64,000 nt of DNA. It comes from Plazaster borealis (Eukaryota; Echinodermata; Asteroidea; Forcipulatida; Labidiasteridae). This document shows positions 53,299-64,000 of this stretch, in pieces. The position numbers and the translations under genes were made by a program. Location of the stretch: the NCBI GenBank assembly GCA_021014325.1, contig CM037471.1:16388818-16452817 (forward strand). Direction: 5' to 3'. Position 1 is the stretch's first letter. Every line of letters starts with the position of its first letter. The notes below the pieces were generated by a model. It saw only the letters and a program-made list of their open reading frames with translations. It made no database searches and was not told the origin of the DNA.

Positions 53299-55362
53299 GT
53301 ATCAAGTCATGTGTCATTTCTGGTGATTTCAGCATTGATCTCCTCACCTCAGATCATAACCATCAGTCCCAAGAATGTTTAGATAATAATTTATCCCACT
53401 CTTGCTTACCTCTGATCAAAAAATCCACTAGAGTAACAATTAAGTACTTCAGCTACTCTTATTGACAATATTTTTTACAAACATCTCTCATCCACTTAAT
53501 TCTTGTATTTTTATTTGTGATATTTCTGACCATGTTCCTATTTTAACTTCTTTTCAATTTTCCCTGTCCACCTTTTCCCTTCCGCCAAATTACTTTTGCA
53601 AAAATTCTATTGACAATATGCAACACTTGAAAAGCTTGAAACATGAAGATTGGTATCCAGTCCTGAGCTCAGTTGAACCCAATGATTCATTTAAGAATTT
53701 CATGATCACTTTTAACCATTTATATGACACTCAAATTCCTCTCGTCAGACTCGAACACTCTAACAAAAAATTCAACCAATTTTCCTCAGTCTTCTTCAAT
53801 CCATCAATCACAAAAACAAGCTTTATCGTAATTACTTGCATTCTCCTTCTGAAAGTACTCATTATAATTTTACCAAATGCAAAAATTAACTAACCACTAT
53901 TTTACGCTCTACAAAGCGTGATTATTATTCCAAGCAATTTGATAAGGAAAAAGTAGTGCTAACAATACTTAAAAGATTATCAACAGTGTACTGAAAAACA
54001 GCCCTCCTTCCCATATCTCCAGTCTTAAAATTAATGACCTAAATGCTGAAGCTCATTGCTGAGCATTTCAATGATTTCTTTGTCAATATTGGCCCAACAC
54101 TTGCCGATCAACTTCTGTCTTGCAATTCTCACTTTAAGGATCTTATGTCTGACCCAATTCCCCACTCCATTTTTCTTAATCCAATTACTGAGCTTAAACT
54201 TTCCTCCATTGTTTTGAACTTACCCGAAAAGAATAGCTCAGGACATGATTCAATCAATTTTCCTCTTATTAAACAGGTTATTCAACAAATATCAAGGCCC
54301 TTTGTATTTATTATCAACTTATCTTTGTCTACTGGCATTGTCCCTAACCGGATGAAAATTGCAAGGGTCATGCCTATTCACAAAAATGGCGACCGTCACT
54401 CGGTCAATAAATATCGCCCCATTTCCATCCTTGCTCCTTTTCTGAAATACTATAGCGCACTGTCTACATTCGTGTCTCTCAACTTCTCAGTTTGGTTTTA
54501 GGGAGGAAAATTCTACTATTCATGCCATCTTGCAACTAATTGACAAAATCCGAGCTGGTCGTGATCAATCACTACACACAATGGGAATATTCCTGGACCT
54601 TTCTAAGGCCTTTGACACCACCGATCATTTTATTCTTCTCTCTAAACTTTCCTTTTTTGGTGTCAGAGGTATTGCTTTGGTGTGGTTCAGAAATTATCTG
54701 TCTGACCGCAAGCAGTTTGTTTGTATTAATGGCAAAGAATCATCTTATAAATCATTACATTGTGGTATCCCACAGGAATCCCTTTTGGCTTGTGTCCTGT
54801 TGTCAATTTACATAAATGATTTCCCAAATCTTCTGATAAGTTCACCTTTATTCTTTTTGCAGATGATTCAAATTTATTTTACTCCCATAGAAAAGTTGAC
54901 ATTCTTTTTGAAATGGTAAACTTGGAGCTTATACACATTTCCAACTGTATAAAGGCAAACAAGTTATCCATCAATATTGAGAAAACTAACTTTATGTTGT
55001 TCAATCACTCCAGTAATTCACTCTCGAGTGACATTACGTTTGACAATTTACCTCTTCTTGGTACTGATTGTGTCAAATTTCTTGGAGTGAAATTATTGAT
55101 GATACACTTTCTTGGAATCAACATATTAATAACTTATGCAAACTGATCTCAAGGAACATAGGAATTATCAAGAAGCTTAAATACTTTTTCCTATCAACTT
55201 TACTTTATAACATTTATTCTGCTTTAATCCTGCCTTGCATTTGTTACGGAAATCTAGCGTGGGGCAAATCAAGTGCCTGTCTACTGAAACAAATTGTTTT
55301 GGTACAGAAAAGAGCTCTTAGTTTATCGTGCCGACTTTTGTGTTCATTCTGACCCATTATTT
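53299..55362 (+). pseudogene. Non-LTR retrotransposon with endonuclease and RT relic
   Basis: Starts within the apurinic endonuclease: ISGDFSIDLLTSDHNHQSQE (about 53325-53385), then FFTNISHPLNSCIFICDISD with HVPIL (endonuclease 'SDH.Pi' end, 53462 on). RT N-terminus at 54043-54450 includes NSSGHDSINFPLIKQV, PNRMKIARVMPIHKNGD and NKYRPISIL. The palm at 54530-54919 has MGIFLDLSKAFDTTDHFILL and LHCGIPQESLLACVLLSIYI. The YADD box region near 54860 is frameshifted (LQMIQIYF in the open frame). SWNQHINNLC, ISRNIGIIKKLKYF and SALILPCICYGNLAWG (55068-55290) form the C-terminal thumb. Jockey/CR1-type layout. At least five frameshifts or stops; 5' part missing. Confidence 0.9.
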
Positions 55363-55929
55363 AAAAAACACAGTACTCTTAAGTAGACCCAATTTGTTAC
55401 AATAATTATTACTATTGTCTCCTACTCAATTATTTATTTGAAAGCGACCGTGCGGTGAGTATCTCCAGCTATTTGTTGTCCTGTGTCCCCCATGTGTGTT
55501 TACATAATCATTTGATGTTACATTATACTGGTAGGTTCCTTACTCAGTACTTAACCATGTTACATCAATATTGGGGGCCTTCACCCAACAATGTTGCATT
55601 TAGGAGAATCCCACCACTTAATCATTACATGTACATTGTATCCATAGTCCTGATTTGTATTATTGTGTAAGCAAACATGTGAGTGGGGAAAAAAACTGAA
55701 CTAAACTGAAACATAAAATATATCTTCAGTCATGTCAGTAATTGAGAGAGGAAACTTGACAGATTTCATCTGTTTTCTTTCGGTCTGCCTCTACCTCACT
55801 GGGACATGAATCAGGTGTAGCAACTACCCTCCATGGCTGACGAACCCCGCAGTCTGAACAAAGTCATTCAAGCGGAGAACGAGTTAATCATCAGGCAAGG
55901 CCAGCGTTTTCCCGATGCTTCCCTTGGAT
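55363..55929. other. No further gene recognised
   Basis: Probably the 3' untranslated part of the preceding LINE followed by unassigned sequence. Confidence 0.4.
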
Positions 55930-56290
55930 CAGGTGTGTGTGGAATGCATATATTACATCCAGACTCGACATGTGTAATGCCCTTTTGTTCAACCTCAGTA
56001 AATCGCAGTTAAACAGACTTCAACGAAAACAGAACCAGGCAGCCAGACTAGTCACACTGTCCAGGAAGTACTCGAGCATCACACCCTTTCTGAAGCAGCT
56101 CCATTGGTTCCCATTGATCAAAGAATCATATACAAGATTAGCCTACTTGTTTTTAAGGCAATACATGGTAAATCACCATCCTACATCCATGATCTCATCC
56201 AGCCATATGTACCAGTACGTGATCATCTACGTTCAGCTGCTGACAAGAAACCACATACACTGTACTATCATTTCCCTCCGGCGAATTTCA
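55930..56290 (+). pseudogene. CR1/L2-like LINE, RT C-terminal relic
   Basis: NAYITSRLDMCNALLFNLSK then QLNRLQRKQNQAARLVTLSR and TPFLKQLHWFP (55937-56110). After a frameshift, RIIYKISLLVFKAIHGKSPS then YIHDLIQPYVPVRDHLRSA follow (56104-56260). These are the consecutive conserved blocks of the CR1/L2 RT end. Only one frameshift separates them, so this copy is less decayed than those at 28 kb. Confidence 0.85.
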
Positions 56291-56329
56291 ATTATTTTTT
56301 TACCACAGCTTCCCTCTCCAACTCAGCTA

Positions 56330-56940
56330 AAGACAAGCCAGCAGCAGATTTGGGGGCCATGACTTCCAAGAGGCCTTAATTGCCGACAAATCTTGCAGCA
56401 AATTTGAGGACACTCTTAAGAAAGTTGACTCGGCCTCTCGCCAGGGTATGCGGTCAACCTCCTTCCTGCTTCTCCTTACGAAGTATCTAGTATCAGGTTG
56501 TGAGGGCAACTCGGCAGTGCCAGCTGATTTGTTAACTGCAGCTTTTCATTGCCTCGACCATGGTCTCCCCTTGGTACTCGACCAATTAACATGAGTGTCA
56601 TCCCTGGCAACCTCGTCCCGCCAGGGAAACGTGCTGGATGCACTTTCTCCTGTCGCAGGGTGCCCTAAAGAGATTCAAGGACCTCCCACTCTCGGGCCTG
56701 GATTTTTTTGTGGGTAATTTTAAAGAATACATGCAAATTGAGGCAAAGTGGTTGGTAATCAACCTCAGAAAGCCTCCTACCCCCACGACCAAGCAGCATG
56801 GGGTAAGAACAAGAATACATTCGTTATCCCCCGCCGCCAACTGCTGAAGTCAGCTCACGGTAGTTTTCTTGGCCGCCCCAACAACGTCTCGGGTGCACAG
56901 GCCATTCACCGGACAACAACAGCCCAAACCCGGCCGTAGT
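56330..56940 (+). other. Coding-like remnant, possibly retroelement gag
   Basis: GC-rich compared with surroundings. Frames shift but read protein-like: SCSKFEDTLKKVDSASRQGM, DLLTAAFHCLDHGLPLVLDQ, KRFKDLPLSGLDFFVGNFKE, then NKNTFVIPRRQLLKSAHGSF. The pattern recalls C-terminal gag of tyrosine-recombinase retroelements, but no diagnostic motif is visible. Confidence 0.3.
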
Positions 56941-57959
56941 GCTCGGGCGACTGCCCCCTGATATTCCGGTGGCTGGCGTAAGTGACTGGTCTGACTCATG
57001 GCAATACAGTCAGTCACGGTTACGCACTGGAGTTTTCAAGCATCAACCAGAAAATATTTGACAATATATTACGCTGTTTTTACAAGTGGTGTAGAAATTG
57101 ATCTCTATACATTCCCCAATACTTCTGTAAGGGAGGTTGCAAATTTCCTGGTGTACTTGTTTTAAAATAACCTCATGACAGCCATGTTTAAGAGCTACCG
57201 GTTGGCCATAGCGGCTATCCACAGCTATCCAGCGAAACTCCGCTTGGCAACCAATGCTGTTGCACACGCTGAAAGGGATTGCCAGTGTGTATTGCGGGTG
57301 AATATTCTGTGGAGACCTGGCAGAGCTGACGTTAACGGGATGTAGGCCTATACACTCTTGTGTGTCATTGCAAGTCATTATTCACCTGATAACCACAGAT
57401 CAGCTTATCAAAAACAATGCGGTTACTTTGTTTTTCCACACGGGTCAATTTAATAATGAATTTTTTGTAGAAACACGTTAATAGTGCAAAGAGACAAGAT
57501 TCGTGAGTCACACATACTTAAAAGTTACAATTATCTTTTTCATACAATAGCATACAGACAAGAAATTTAATCATAAACCCGAAAAATAATTATGGCAATT
57601 ATTACTCAAAGATATATTAGATATATAACCGGACATTAGTCTCTTTGATGCAAACACAGAGAACTACAATTTTATATAATGTATAAAATACCCCCACATA
57701 GTCGGTGTCCAGCGTGGCGCAGTGCAGTGCTACTGATTAGCACTTCAGAGGTCCAGGTTCAAGATATGTGACAATTTTCACTTTTTTCTCATACCCAATA
57801 TTAAGGATACTGTTATTTTACTAATATATAATTCCCGTATTTCAATGGATATTAAAAACTTTCTTTTTTTATAATTTGTAGCTAACGATGGATTTTAATA
57901 AAATCAGCCCATTGGATTTGTGCATGGCCAATAGATGAAATTCCTATGTACGTTTAGGG
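56941..57959. other. No gene recognised; one unassigned frame
   Basis: A 111-codon - strand frame (57378-57043) has several Cys residues and no recognised domain; neither splice sites nor repeats support it. The rest is AT-rich. Confidence 0.35.
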
Positions 57960-58368
57960 TTTTGGTTAAAATGCCTTAGATGGAGATAAGTTACATACCA
58001 TCTTGTACTTTACAGAAATTTGTTAGTATGAAAAACACCAGTTTTTTATCGTGACGTCATCAGGTGTAAAGCTACGGTAATTCAAAGCATATTAGTTTAA
58101 AAAATCATATATCCAGAACCACATATCATCAAGTCGTAATGTTTGTGCTGTCCTGTAGCTTTCAACACTTGTGATATTTTGTTTTAAAAATGACCTCATT
58201 TTGACCTTTCCTTCCGGTCTAAACAGGAAGTTCAAATTATAAAAATAATATTTCCGCAAATTTCCTGAAACACATGAAATAATTTTCTGAACCATATGGT
58301 TCATAATCTTTGTGCCATCTTGTAGCCTGTGATATATTTGACATTTTATTTAAATAGTGACCCCAATT
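57960..58368. repeat. Dispersed repeat with CTTCCGGTC motif, left part
   Basis: Contains GTGACGTCATCAGGTGT and TTTGACCTTTCCTTCCGGTC then AAACAGGAAGTTCAAATTA. Related sequence resumes at 60400 (TCTTTCCTTCCAGTCC, AAACAGGAAGTTCAAATTA), consistent with a second unit split by the 2-kb insertion between. Confidence 0.65.
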
Positions 58369-60399
58369 CCCAGCTAACACAATACGTTGTTACAACGTTG
58401 CACAATGTTGTGATAAGGTTGCAATTTGGTTGATGGGATGACAACGTTTTGACTACGTTGCAAGAACGTCAGATCTTAACATGATCTTCAACCAATGTTG
58501 TACATTGGTTGCATGTTGGTAATCTATGCAACTTTACCGAAAGGTTCTATACGAAACGTGTTCACAACATTGTATCTTGGTATTATTACAACGTAGTATT
58601 TAAGTTAGGGCAACAACGTTGTCGATAAGTTATATTTTGGTTTTAATAAAATGTAGTAATTGTGTTGTGACACAAGTAGCCTACTATTCAAGTTGTGACA
58701 GCTACGTTGTCTCAACTTTCACGTATTATTGTAACCAGCACGCTGTGGCCTTGTAGTTTGATCACAGCGTAGTATCTTTGTTTTTACCATCACGTTGTGA
58801 CATAGTATATTTTAGTTTAATTGCAACGTACAAATAATAGTATTTATGTTTTGACCATGATATCGTATGGTGTTGTATTTGAGTTTGCATTGGCGATGTT
58901 TAGACTATTGTTTTGAATAGTTTAAGCAGCTTGTTTGGTTTTGGAAGACATTTATTAGCTAACAACTATTTGTAGGCCTAATGTTTGACATCGCAAACAA
59001 TGTTTGTTCTCAATTTAGGTTTTTTTATATCGGTTTGTCATCAATAAAATAGGCACTTGAGGAGCGGCGTTGCTATCACAATGGCATTTAATGATCAACC
59101 TGAATATATAGTACTAATCATTAGTTGCATTTAATTGAGCTTATTGTGTCAAGCAGCAGTGCGCCGGTATGGGAGAGATTCGATTCTACCCCCCCCCCCC
59201 CACCACTACCACCACCTGTACAGCGGCATTCCAAGTCGTAGATAGAATCTTCTAGAGAAAAATTTTCCCTTGATAGGATTTTCTATCCTCACTTAGGCTG
59301 TTTTGTCCCCCGCTAAAAACTTCCTCTTAAACCAAAATTTGTTCCTTAAATTCAAGACACTTTCAAAGTTTGTAGTACTTTTGGTTACCACTAAATGTGT
59401 TTTGTTTCAGTTTTGAAGAACAAATTAAAGACCTACATTTCCGCTCAGGTACGCTCAACTTGCCGCATTAACCAGCGTGCGGAATGCTGCATGTCCATTA
59501 TAAATTAATATGACAACGTAAATATCACATATGCAAATTAGTAGATTGGGCTTGGAAGTTGTACAATACCTACAAAATATTTCACAAAATTTACCAAATT
59601 TATGAACTAGGTGTACTGGTTTCTTTGTGTAATTGTCTAAACTATCAGAGGATCATATGGATAAATATAATGCAGTAACTAAACATGTAATTTTATATTC
59701 AAAAATATTATTAAAATTGAAAAAATTAAAAACAATATACACCAATGACTGCCAAAGTCAGGAAATCGGTCTGTATATATAGTACATGCTGTACGATAGT
59801 ATACAGGTGCAGTGAAGTCAGGTAATGGCAACGTGTAGTAGGGACCTACCATGGTAAGTTTGTCTATAAGTAATTCATTGATCATGTTGACATATCAATT
59901 AACAATATTCATGAAACTATTGTATAATTAACTGATTATGGCAAACAATAACATAATATTGGACTGACGTTGTGACAACGTTCAGGGTACTAGAAAAAGA
60001 TACGTTGTTGCAACATTCTTTTTAAATGATTATTTACAACATGACAACGTTGTGTATACGTGCCAACAACGTCGTCGTTTCGTTGCATCATTACGTTCTA
60101 AAGACGTACAGGGGAGTTGACAAAGATCCGTTGCTACAACATTACTTAGATAACGTTATAACAACCAAACAAACACGCTCTGGGAACGTTGTTGCAACGT
60201 TTATATAAGTTGTTATAAGGTCACTGGAAACGTGTCTTAAACGTACCAGCAACGTGGTTGTTACGTTGCGTCATTACGTTCGGAGGACGTATAGGGGAGT
60301 CGACAAAGTTCCGTAGTCACAACGTTATATTCATAACGTTACTTACACCAAAGTCTGACTTCATTACAACGTTGTGAGAATGTCAAATTGTTAGCTGGG
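58369..60399. mobile_element. 2.0-kb TIR element rich in ACGTTGT motifs
   Basis: Ends CCCAGCTAACA and TGTTAGCTGGG are exact complements. The terminal 250-450 bp on each side are packed with imperfect ACAACGTTGT-type motifs (for example 58383-58465 and 59960-60380). The interior is AT-rich with no recognisable transposase. It interrupts a dispersed repeat at 58368/60400. Superfamily not identified. Confidence 0.75.
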
Positions 60400-60955
60400 T
60401 TGGATCTTTCCTTCCAGTCCAAACAGGAAGTTCAAATTAAAAAATTACAACTTCTAAACCAGGCGAGGTGAGGATACGATTGAGGTTACTATAGCACATG
60501 GTTCAGTTAGAATGAAGGTAAAAGTTAAGGTCAGGTTCAGGGTCAGGTTTAAAATCGGTTTTAGAGTCAGTATCAGAATGAAGATCAGGTTTAGTTTTTT
60601 AGGCACACTTGAAGTCAAAATAAGGGCCTGTCAAGGGTGAAGGGTCTTCTATCTCAAAGTCAGACTAACTTTAAAGGTCTGGAGCGTTTAATCAAAGTAA
60701 AATAAAACGGAACAGCTTTTCGTTTGTCCCAAGGTCAAACACCTAATGTCTATTATGGAACATTTAAAAAAATCTTGCCTACTGTTTATCACTTAAAAAA
60801 ATTTTTTCAAATTATTAAAATAATTGGCAATTACTGAACTATAGATGGCAAGCATTACACTTCATAAACTTTTCTGCAATATATGGATCTTTCTTTTTCT
60901 GTCAATTCAGCTGTTACCATCAGCCTAATTTTTTTTTTTTACTAAAAAATAACAT
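60400..60955. other. Repeat remainder and AT-rich intron
   Basis: 60400-60470 continues the dispersed repeat. 60500-60600 has degenerate GGTCAGGTTTAG-like repetition. No gene. Confidence 0.45.
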
Positions 60956-61135
60956 CTGGGGGGCGACTTTGCGAGGGGGCTGGGGGCTCATTGGGTCGGC
61001 GTCGGTGTTTAGGGCGGGTTGTTACATTGTTGGGGGGGGCGCTGTTGGGGGGGGGGCGGGCGGCAACGGAAGCGGGCTTTGGGGGGGGACTTTGCGGCGG
61101 GGGCTGTTTTGGGGGGGGGCTTTGGGCTCAGATGA
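60956..61135 (+). repeat. G-rich tract with G-quadruplex potential
   Basis: About 170 bp with runs of 5 to 10 G separated by short spacers such as CTTTGC and CTGTT, strongly skewed to G on the + strand, inside an otherwise AT-rich intron about 0.5 kb before an exon of the ankyrin gene. The reading frame through it (Gly/Trp-rich) is a by-product. Confidence 0.8.
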
Positions 61136-61359
61136 TGACCTGTCTATTTATTATTATTTTTTAGTTTTTGTATAATCAGGTTATAAAATTCACAGACTAA
61201 TTTGAATAAAAGTATTAATTCTGCCGAAGGATTACTTATCATTATTAAAAGTTTAGTTTTCATCGATCTCATTGTGGGGGCTAAGCACATAACAATATCC
61301 CATCTTCTCTCCTCATGCTATATATTTTTACCCATCAGGTGGAAAGATTCATATATAAT

Positions 61360-61640
61360 AATAATAGTAATGTACAGTTCTTATATAGTGCTTTATCAAA
61401 CCCAAGGGTGTCTCAAAGCATTAATTATTTTTTTCTACAAGGTATTCAGTGTTAAGTTCGAATTATAAGACCCATTTATTTACATAGCACCATGGGTTTA
61501 CAAGGTGTTGTGGCGCAATCTGCACAGGCCTGAATCTGCCGCAGCCAATCATACTAGAAAACACCAGGCAAACCCCTTTCCTCAACAATGAGTGTACTTG
61601 GTTCTTTATGTACATTAGACAATACACAGGTACATTATTC
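61360..61640 (-). mobile_element. SINE, head-truncated
   Basis: Read leftward, the body (AGAACCAAGTACACTCATTG, GGGTTTGCCTGG) leads to the tail GCACTATATAAG then TATTATTATTATA. The tRNA-like head is missing, removed or replaced close to the acceptor of the last exon, about 25 bp away. Confidence 0.7.
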
Positions 61641-61664
61641 TTTATACCTGTTTTTGCTTTACAG

Positions 61665-61768
61665 GTTTTGGTTTGTGTATTGGGTGCTGATCCAAACGCT
61701 TACAGTATCTGGAATCATTGGACGCCTCTTCATTATGCAGCAAAAGCGAATCATGTATCAATCATTGA
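61665..61768 (+). CDS. Ankyrin-repeat protein, coding exon 5 (last in window)
   Basis: Bounded by TTGCTTTACAG and GTAAGT, 104 bp, phase 0 in and phase 2 out, so the gene continues past the window. It encodes VLVCVLGADPNAYSIWNHW then TPLHYAAKANHVSIIE, the most canonical ankyrin unit in the gene, with 'GADPN' and 'TPLHyAA...h..Ii'. It completes the repeat begun at the end of the exon at 44684. No further exon was found up to 64000. Confidence 0.92.
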
Positions 61769-61929
61769 GTAAGTGTCTATTTTAATTTATGAATAAAAAA
61801 AACAGGATATTTATTATAAAGTTTTTTACAAAATAAACAAAATATTATGGATAATGAAATGAGTCTAAACTTAATATGGCTTAGTAAATCACTGCGCTGC
61901 AGTATCAAGGTCATGCAAACTTGGTCCCC

Positions 61930-62335
61930 TCATGGTGCAGTCGCTGACTGCACCGTTACGCGTTCGTGTTAGGTTTTTTTTAGCTCCTCACAAACTCTTC
62001 TAAAATGGTTTCAATAGACTCAGAAAGGTTCACTGAATCCCCAGAACCCCTCAAAAAAGGCAAAAAAAGATTCCATGTGTGGATTGCAGTCGAAAAACCC
62101 CCCCAAAAAAATGTTACCCAAATCCAACTTTTTGGTTACGCGAAGTCGCTGACTGCACCGTTACGCGTTCGTGTAAGTTTTTTTTTAGCTCCTCACAAAC
62201 TCTTTTAAAATGGTTTCAATAGACTCAGAAAGGTTCACTGAATCCCCAGAACCCCTCAAAAAAGGCAAAACAAAATTCCATGTGTCGATTGCAGTCGAAA
62301 AACCAATGTTACCCAAATCCAACTTTTTTTCGTTT
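61930..62335 (+). repeat. Tandem duplication of about 205 bp
   Basis: GTCGCTGACTGCACCGTTAC begins at 61940 and 62145. Both units share TAGCTCCTCACAAACTCTT, AATGGTTTCAATAGACTCAG and GAATCCCCAGAACCCCTC. The first unit opens with a perfect hairpin GGTGCAGTC-GCT-GACTGCACC. High identity suggests a recent duplication. Confidence 0.9.
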
Positions 62336-63771
62336 TTTTTGCACTGCTTACCAGTCTACTGAGAAACAAGGTATCTTATTTATTTGGCCTACCCTAGCCT
62401 ATTTATAATAAACATCTGGTCCTCTTGTGTGGCCTGAGGTCTCCAACCACAAAGCCAGAGTGACAGGATGATTGATTGCCTGATAGTAGAGGCACAAGAT
62501 CAATGACCTTGTAGGGTGTATCGTAAGTCAATGGGTATACAATTCCCATGGGGCTTCGAAGTTAAAGGTGACTGTATAGGTCGATGACTCACCCCAAGCT
62601 AAATAGGCTTTTACAGTGTTGTAGGTGGGGGGGGAGTCAAGGATTATGAAAAATTTCAAAATTTTTGACCGCACGGTTAATGACTAAACACAATTTGTTT
62701 ACGACGGTACAGTCAAATACTGCGCGATGCCACGTCGTAAGGTTTTCATGGCTTAAATTACAAGGTTAGTACTATACAAATTAGTTCTAAATCAAGTAGC
62801 CCATGAGCCAGCTACATTTGCCGGTACCACCTCGAGGGACTAATTCTAATATCACCTTTCTTGTTGCAAATAATCCACAACTTCCAATAAACTATGAAAG
62901 CGTTTCAAAAAAATTAGATTAATACCAGTTTTCAAAAGATTTTCACCGTGAGATCTGAAACCTCTTGGCCTCTTTCGTTGTTGTTAAGCCAACAGCCGTT
63001 TGGAGAGTAACATTTTAATAAGCTCATGTATTTACACGGCGAGTGAATCTTTGAGTTGTGCATACATGCATACTGAAGAAGTCGTTGTATTTGTCACTGG
63101 GCAAGCATGCTGCCTGTCAAGTATGTTTCTCTTTGTCCGAGTACTGCATCAAGAAGAATTAACTTGTATAAGTGAAATTTTGTTGAAAAATGCTTGTTAT
63201 ATGTTATGTAACATTGCCTTTGATATATATCGGTTGTTTGTTAAGTTTTGAGAATGTTGTGTTCTAGGTTTATTCTACTATATTTGTAGTATAGGCCATT
63301 ACTTTACCATGCATCACCTGATTTTGCCCGGCCTTATCCAACCAACAAGACACTTTGGAAAGAGTTCAGATGCGTTTTCTGTTTTTGTCTAGGTCTTCCT
63401 AAAGGTCCTTAAATATTTCTGACAAACAAAAGTGTTATCCAGTACGATATATAAACTTGGGACTTCCATTGTTAAAAAACAGGGTCCATTTTCGTGCCAT
63501 GTTTGATTTTCCAATTGCTAGGCCTAATTGTTGTTAACCTTAGACACTATGATGTAGTTAAATTTCAACACAAAAGGGCGAGTGCTGCCCATCACTCTCT
63601 ATTTTTATAGTTTTACCAGGATGCAATCCCCTCTGAACTGATATTACTTTTAGCATTCATTCTTTTACTCAATTACTGAGAAATCATCTACTGGCGCCAG
63701 GCTTTGAGGTTTCCCTGACATAAATTAAATAAGGGGTTGCGGGGAACTTGTTTTTCTTTTCAATTTCTCGT
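62336..63771. other. Intron 5 (partial): no gene recognised
   Basis: Includes a short G run near 62628. The + strand frame at 63000-63251 has no motif. Confidence 0.45.
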
Positions 63772-63903
63772 TTAAAGGAACATTACAGAATTGGTAATTG
63801 CTAACAAAACAGTGTAAGCACTTAATATAATCCACCATATACATAAACTGACAAACCTGTAGAAGTTTGAGATCGATCGGCCATCTGGGTCACGAGAATA
63901 GTG
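63772..63903 (+). mobile_element. Left end of a TTAA MITE, interrupted by a SINE
   Basis: TTAAAGGAACATTACAGAAT followed by GGTAATTGCTAACAAAACAG resembles the tips of the TTAA MITE families at 41581, 50254 and 52091. The right part would lie beyond the SINE that begins at 63906. Confidence 0.6.
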
Positions 63904-63905
63904 GC

Positions 63906-64000
63906 GTGTCGTGGCCGAGCGGATAAGAACACCGAACTCAAGCTCTGGTGTTTCTGATCAGCAGAGTGTGGGTTCGAATCCCAGTCGTGACACTTGTGTC
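63906..64000 (+). mobile_element. tRNA-derived SINE, cut by the window end
   Basis: tRNA-like head 63906-63993: GTGTCGTGGCCGAGCGGATA with an intact A box, long variable arm, B box GGTTCGAATCC, ends GTGTCGT and CGTGACAC pairing. CTTGTGTC follows, as in the other copies. Best preserved head in the window. Confidence 0.85.

Noticed and set aside
60480..60600. Telomere-like GGTCAGGTTTAG repetition
   Set aside because: Too degenerate and short to be an interstitial telomere.
60969..61175. Gly/Trp-rich + strand frame
   Set aside because: It is the translation of the G-run tract.
63906..63993. tRNA gene at the window end
   Set aside because: Same head and following CTTGTGTC as the SINE copies; no independent tRNA evidence.

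Overview
This is eukaryotic, animal-type nuclear DNA. It is AT-rich, intron-rich and crowded with decayed transposable elements, and has no prokaryotic-style operons. A tRNA-derived SINE family, several palindromic MITE families with TTAA ends, CR1/L2-like and other LINE relics, Penelope-like elements, DIRS-type elements and Ty3/Gypsy elements together suggest a marine deuterostome. An echinoderm, most likely a sea star, is my best inference from the look of the repeats; no database was consulted.

The one well-supported host gene is on the + strand. It is an ankyrin-repeat protein whose exons at 25798-26175 (start codon), 31009-31131, 41211-41383, 44684-44884 and 61665-61768 have matching splice sites and compatible phases. 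The gene runs off the right edge. Its introns (4.8, 10.1, 3.3 and 16.8 kb) hold most of the repeats in the right half of the window. A second, weaker candidate host exon is on the - strand at 5088-5253.

Layout. 1-4.3 kb: DIRS-like tyrosine-recombinase retroelement relics in both orientations. 5.8-9.7 kb: degraded SINE and locally duplicated repeats. 10.2-12.4 kb: MITEs, including one TIR element nested in another. 12.5-16.9 kb: a 4.4-kb element with terminal inverted repeats of about 0.8 kb and a decayed antisense gene. 17.3-24.7 kb: fold-back repeats, a recurring 15-mer, and a truncated Ty3/Gypsy element with 5' LTR and primer-binding site. 25.8-31.1 kb: host exons, a complete SINE, a small MITE and LINE relics. 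31.3-32.5 kb: a 65-bp minisatellite. 34.4-40.1 kb: LINE relics and a rearranged Gypsy element. 41-46.3 kb: host exons, a TTAA MITE, a Penelope relic and two SINEs. 49-52.5 kb: tandem repeats and a MITE carrying a Penelope-like insertion with target-site duplication. 52.8-56.9 kb: LINE relics. 58.4-60.4 kb: a 2-kb element rich in ACGTTGT motifs. 61-64 kb: a G-rich tract, the last host exon, a tandem duplication and a SINE cut by the window end.

The mobile-element genes recognised here are nearly all broken by frameshifts, stops, deletions or 5' truncation, so none looks autonomous. The Penelope endonuclease fragment at 50.5 kb is open and has intact flanking duplications, so it looks comparatively recent.
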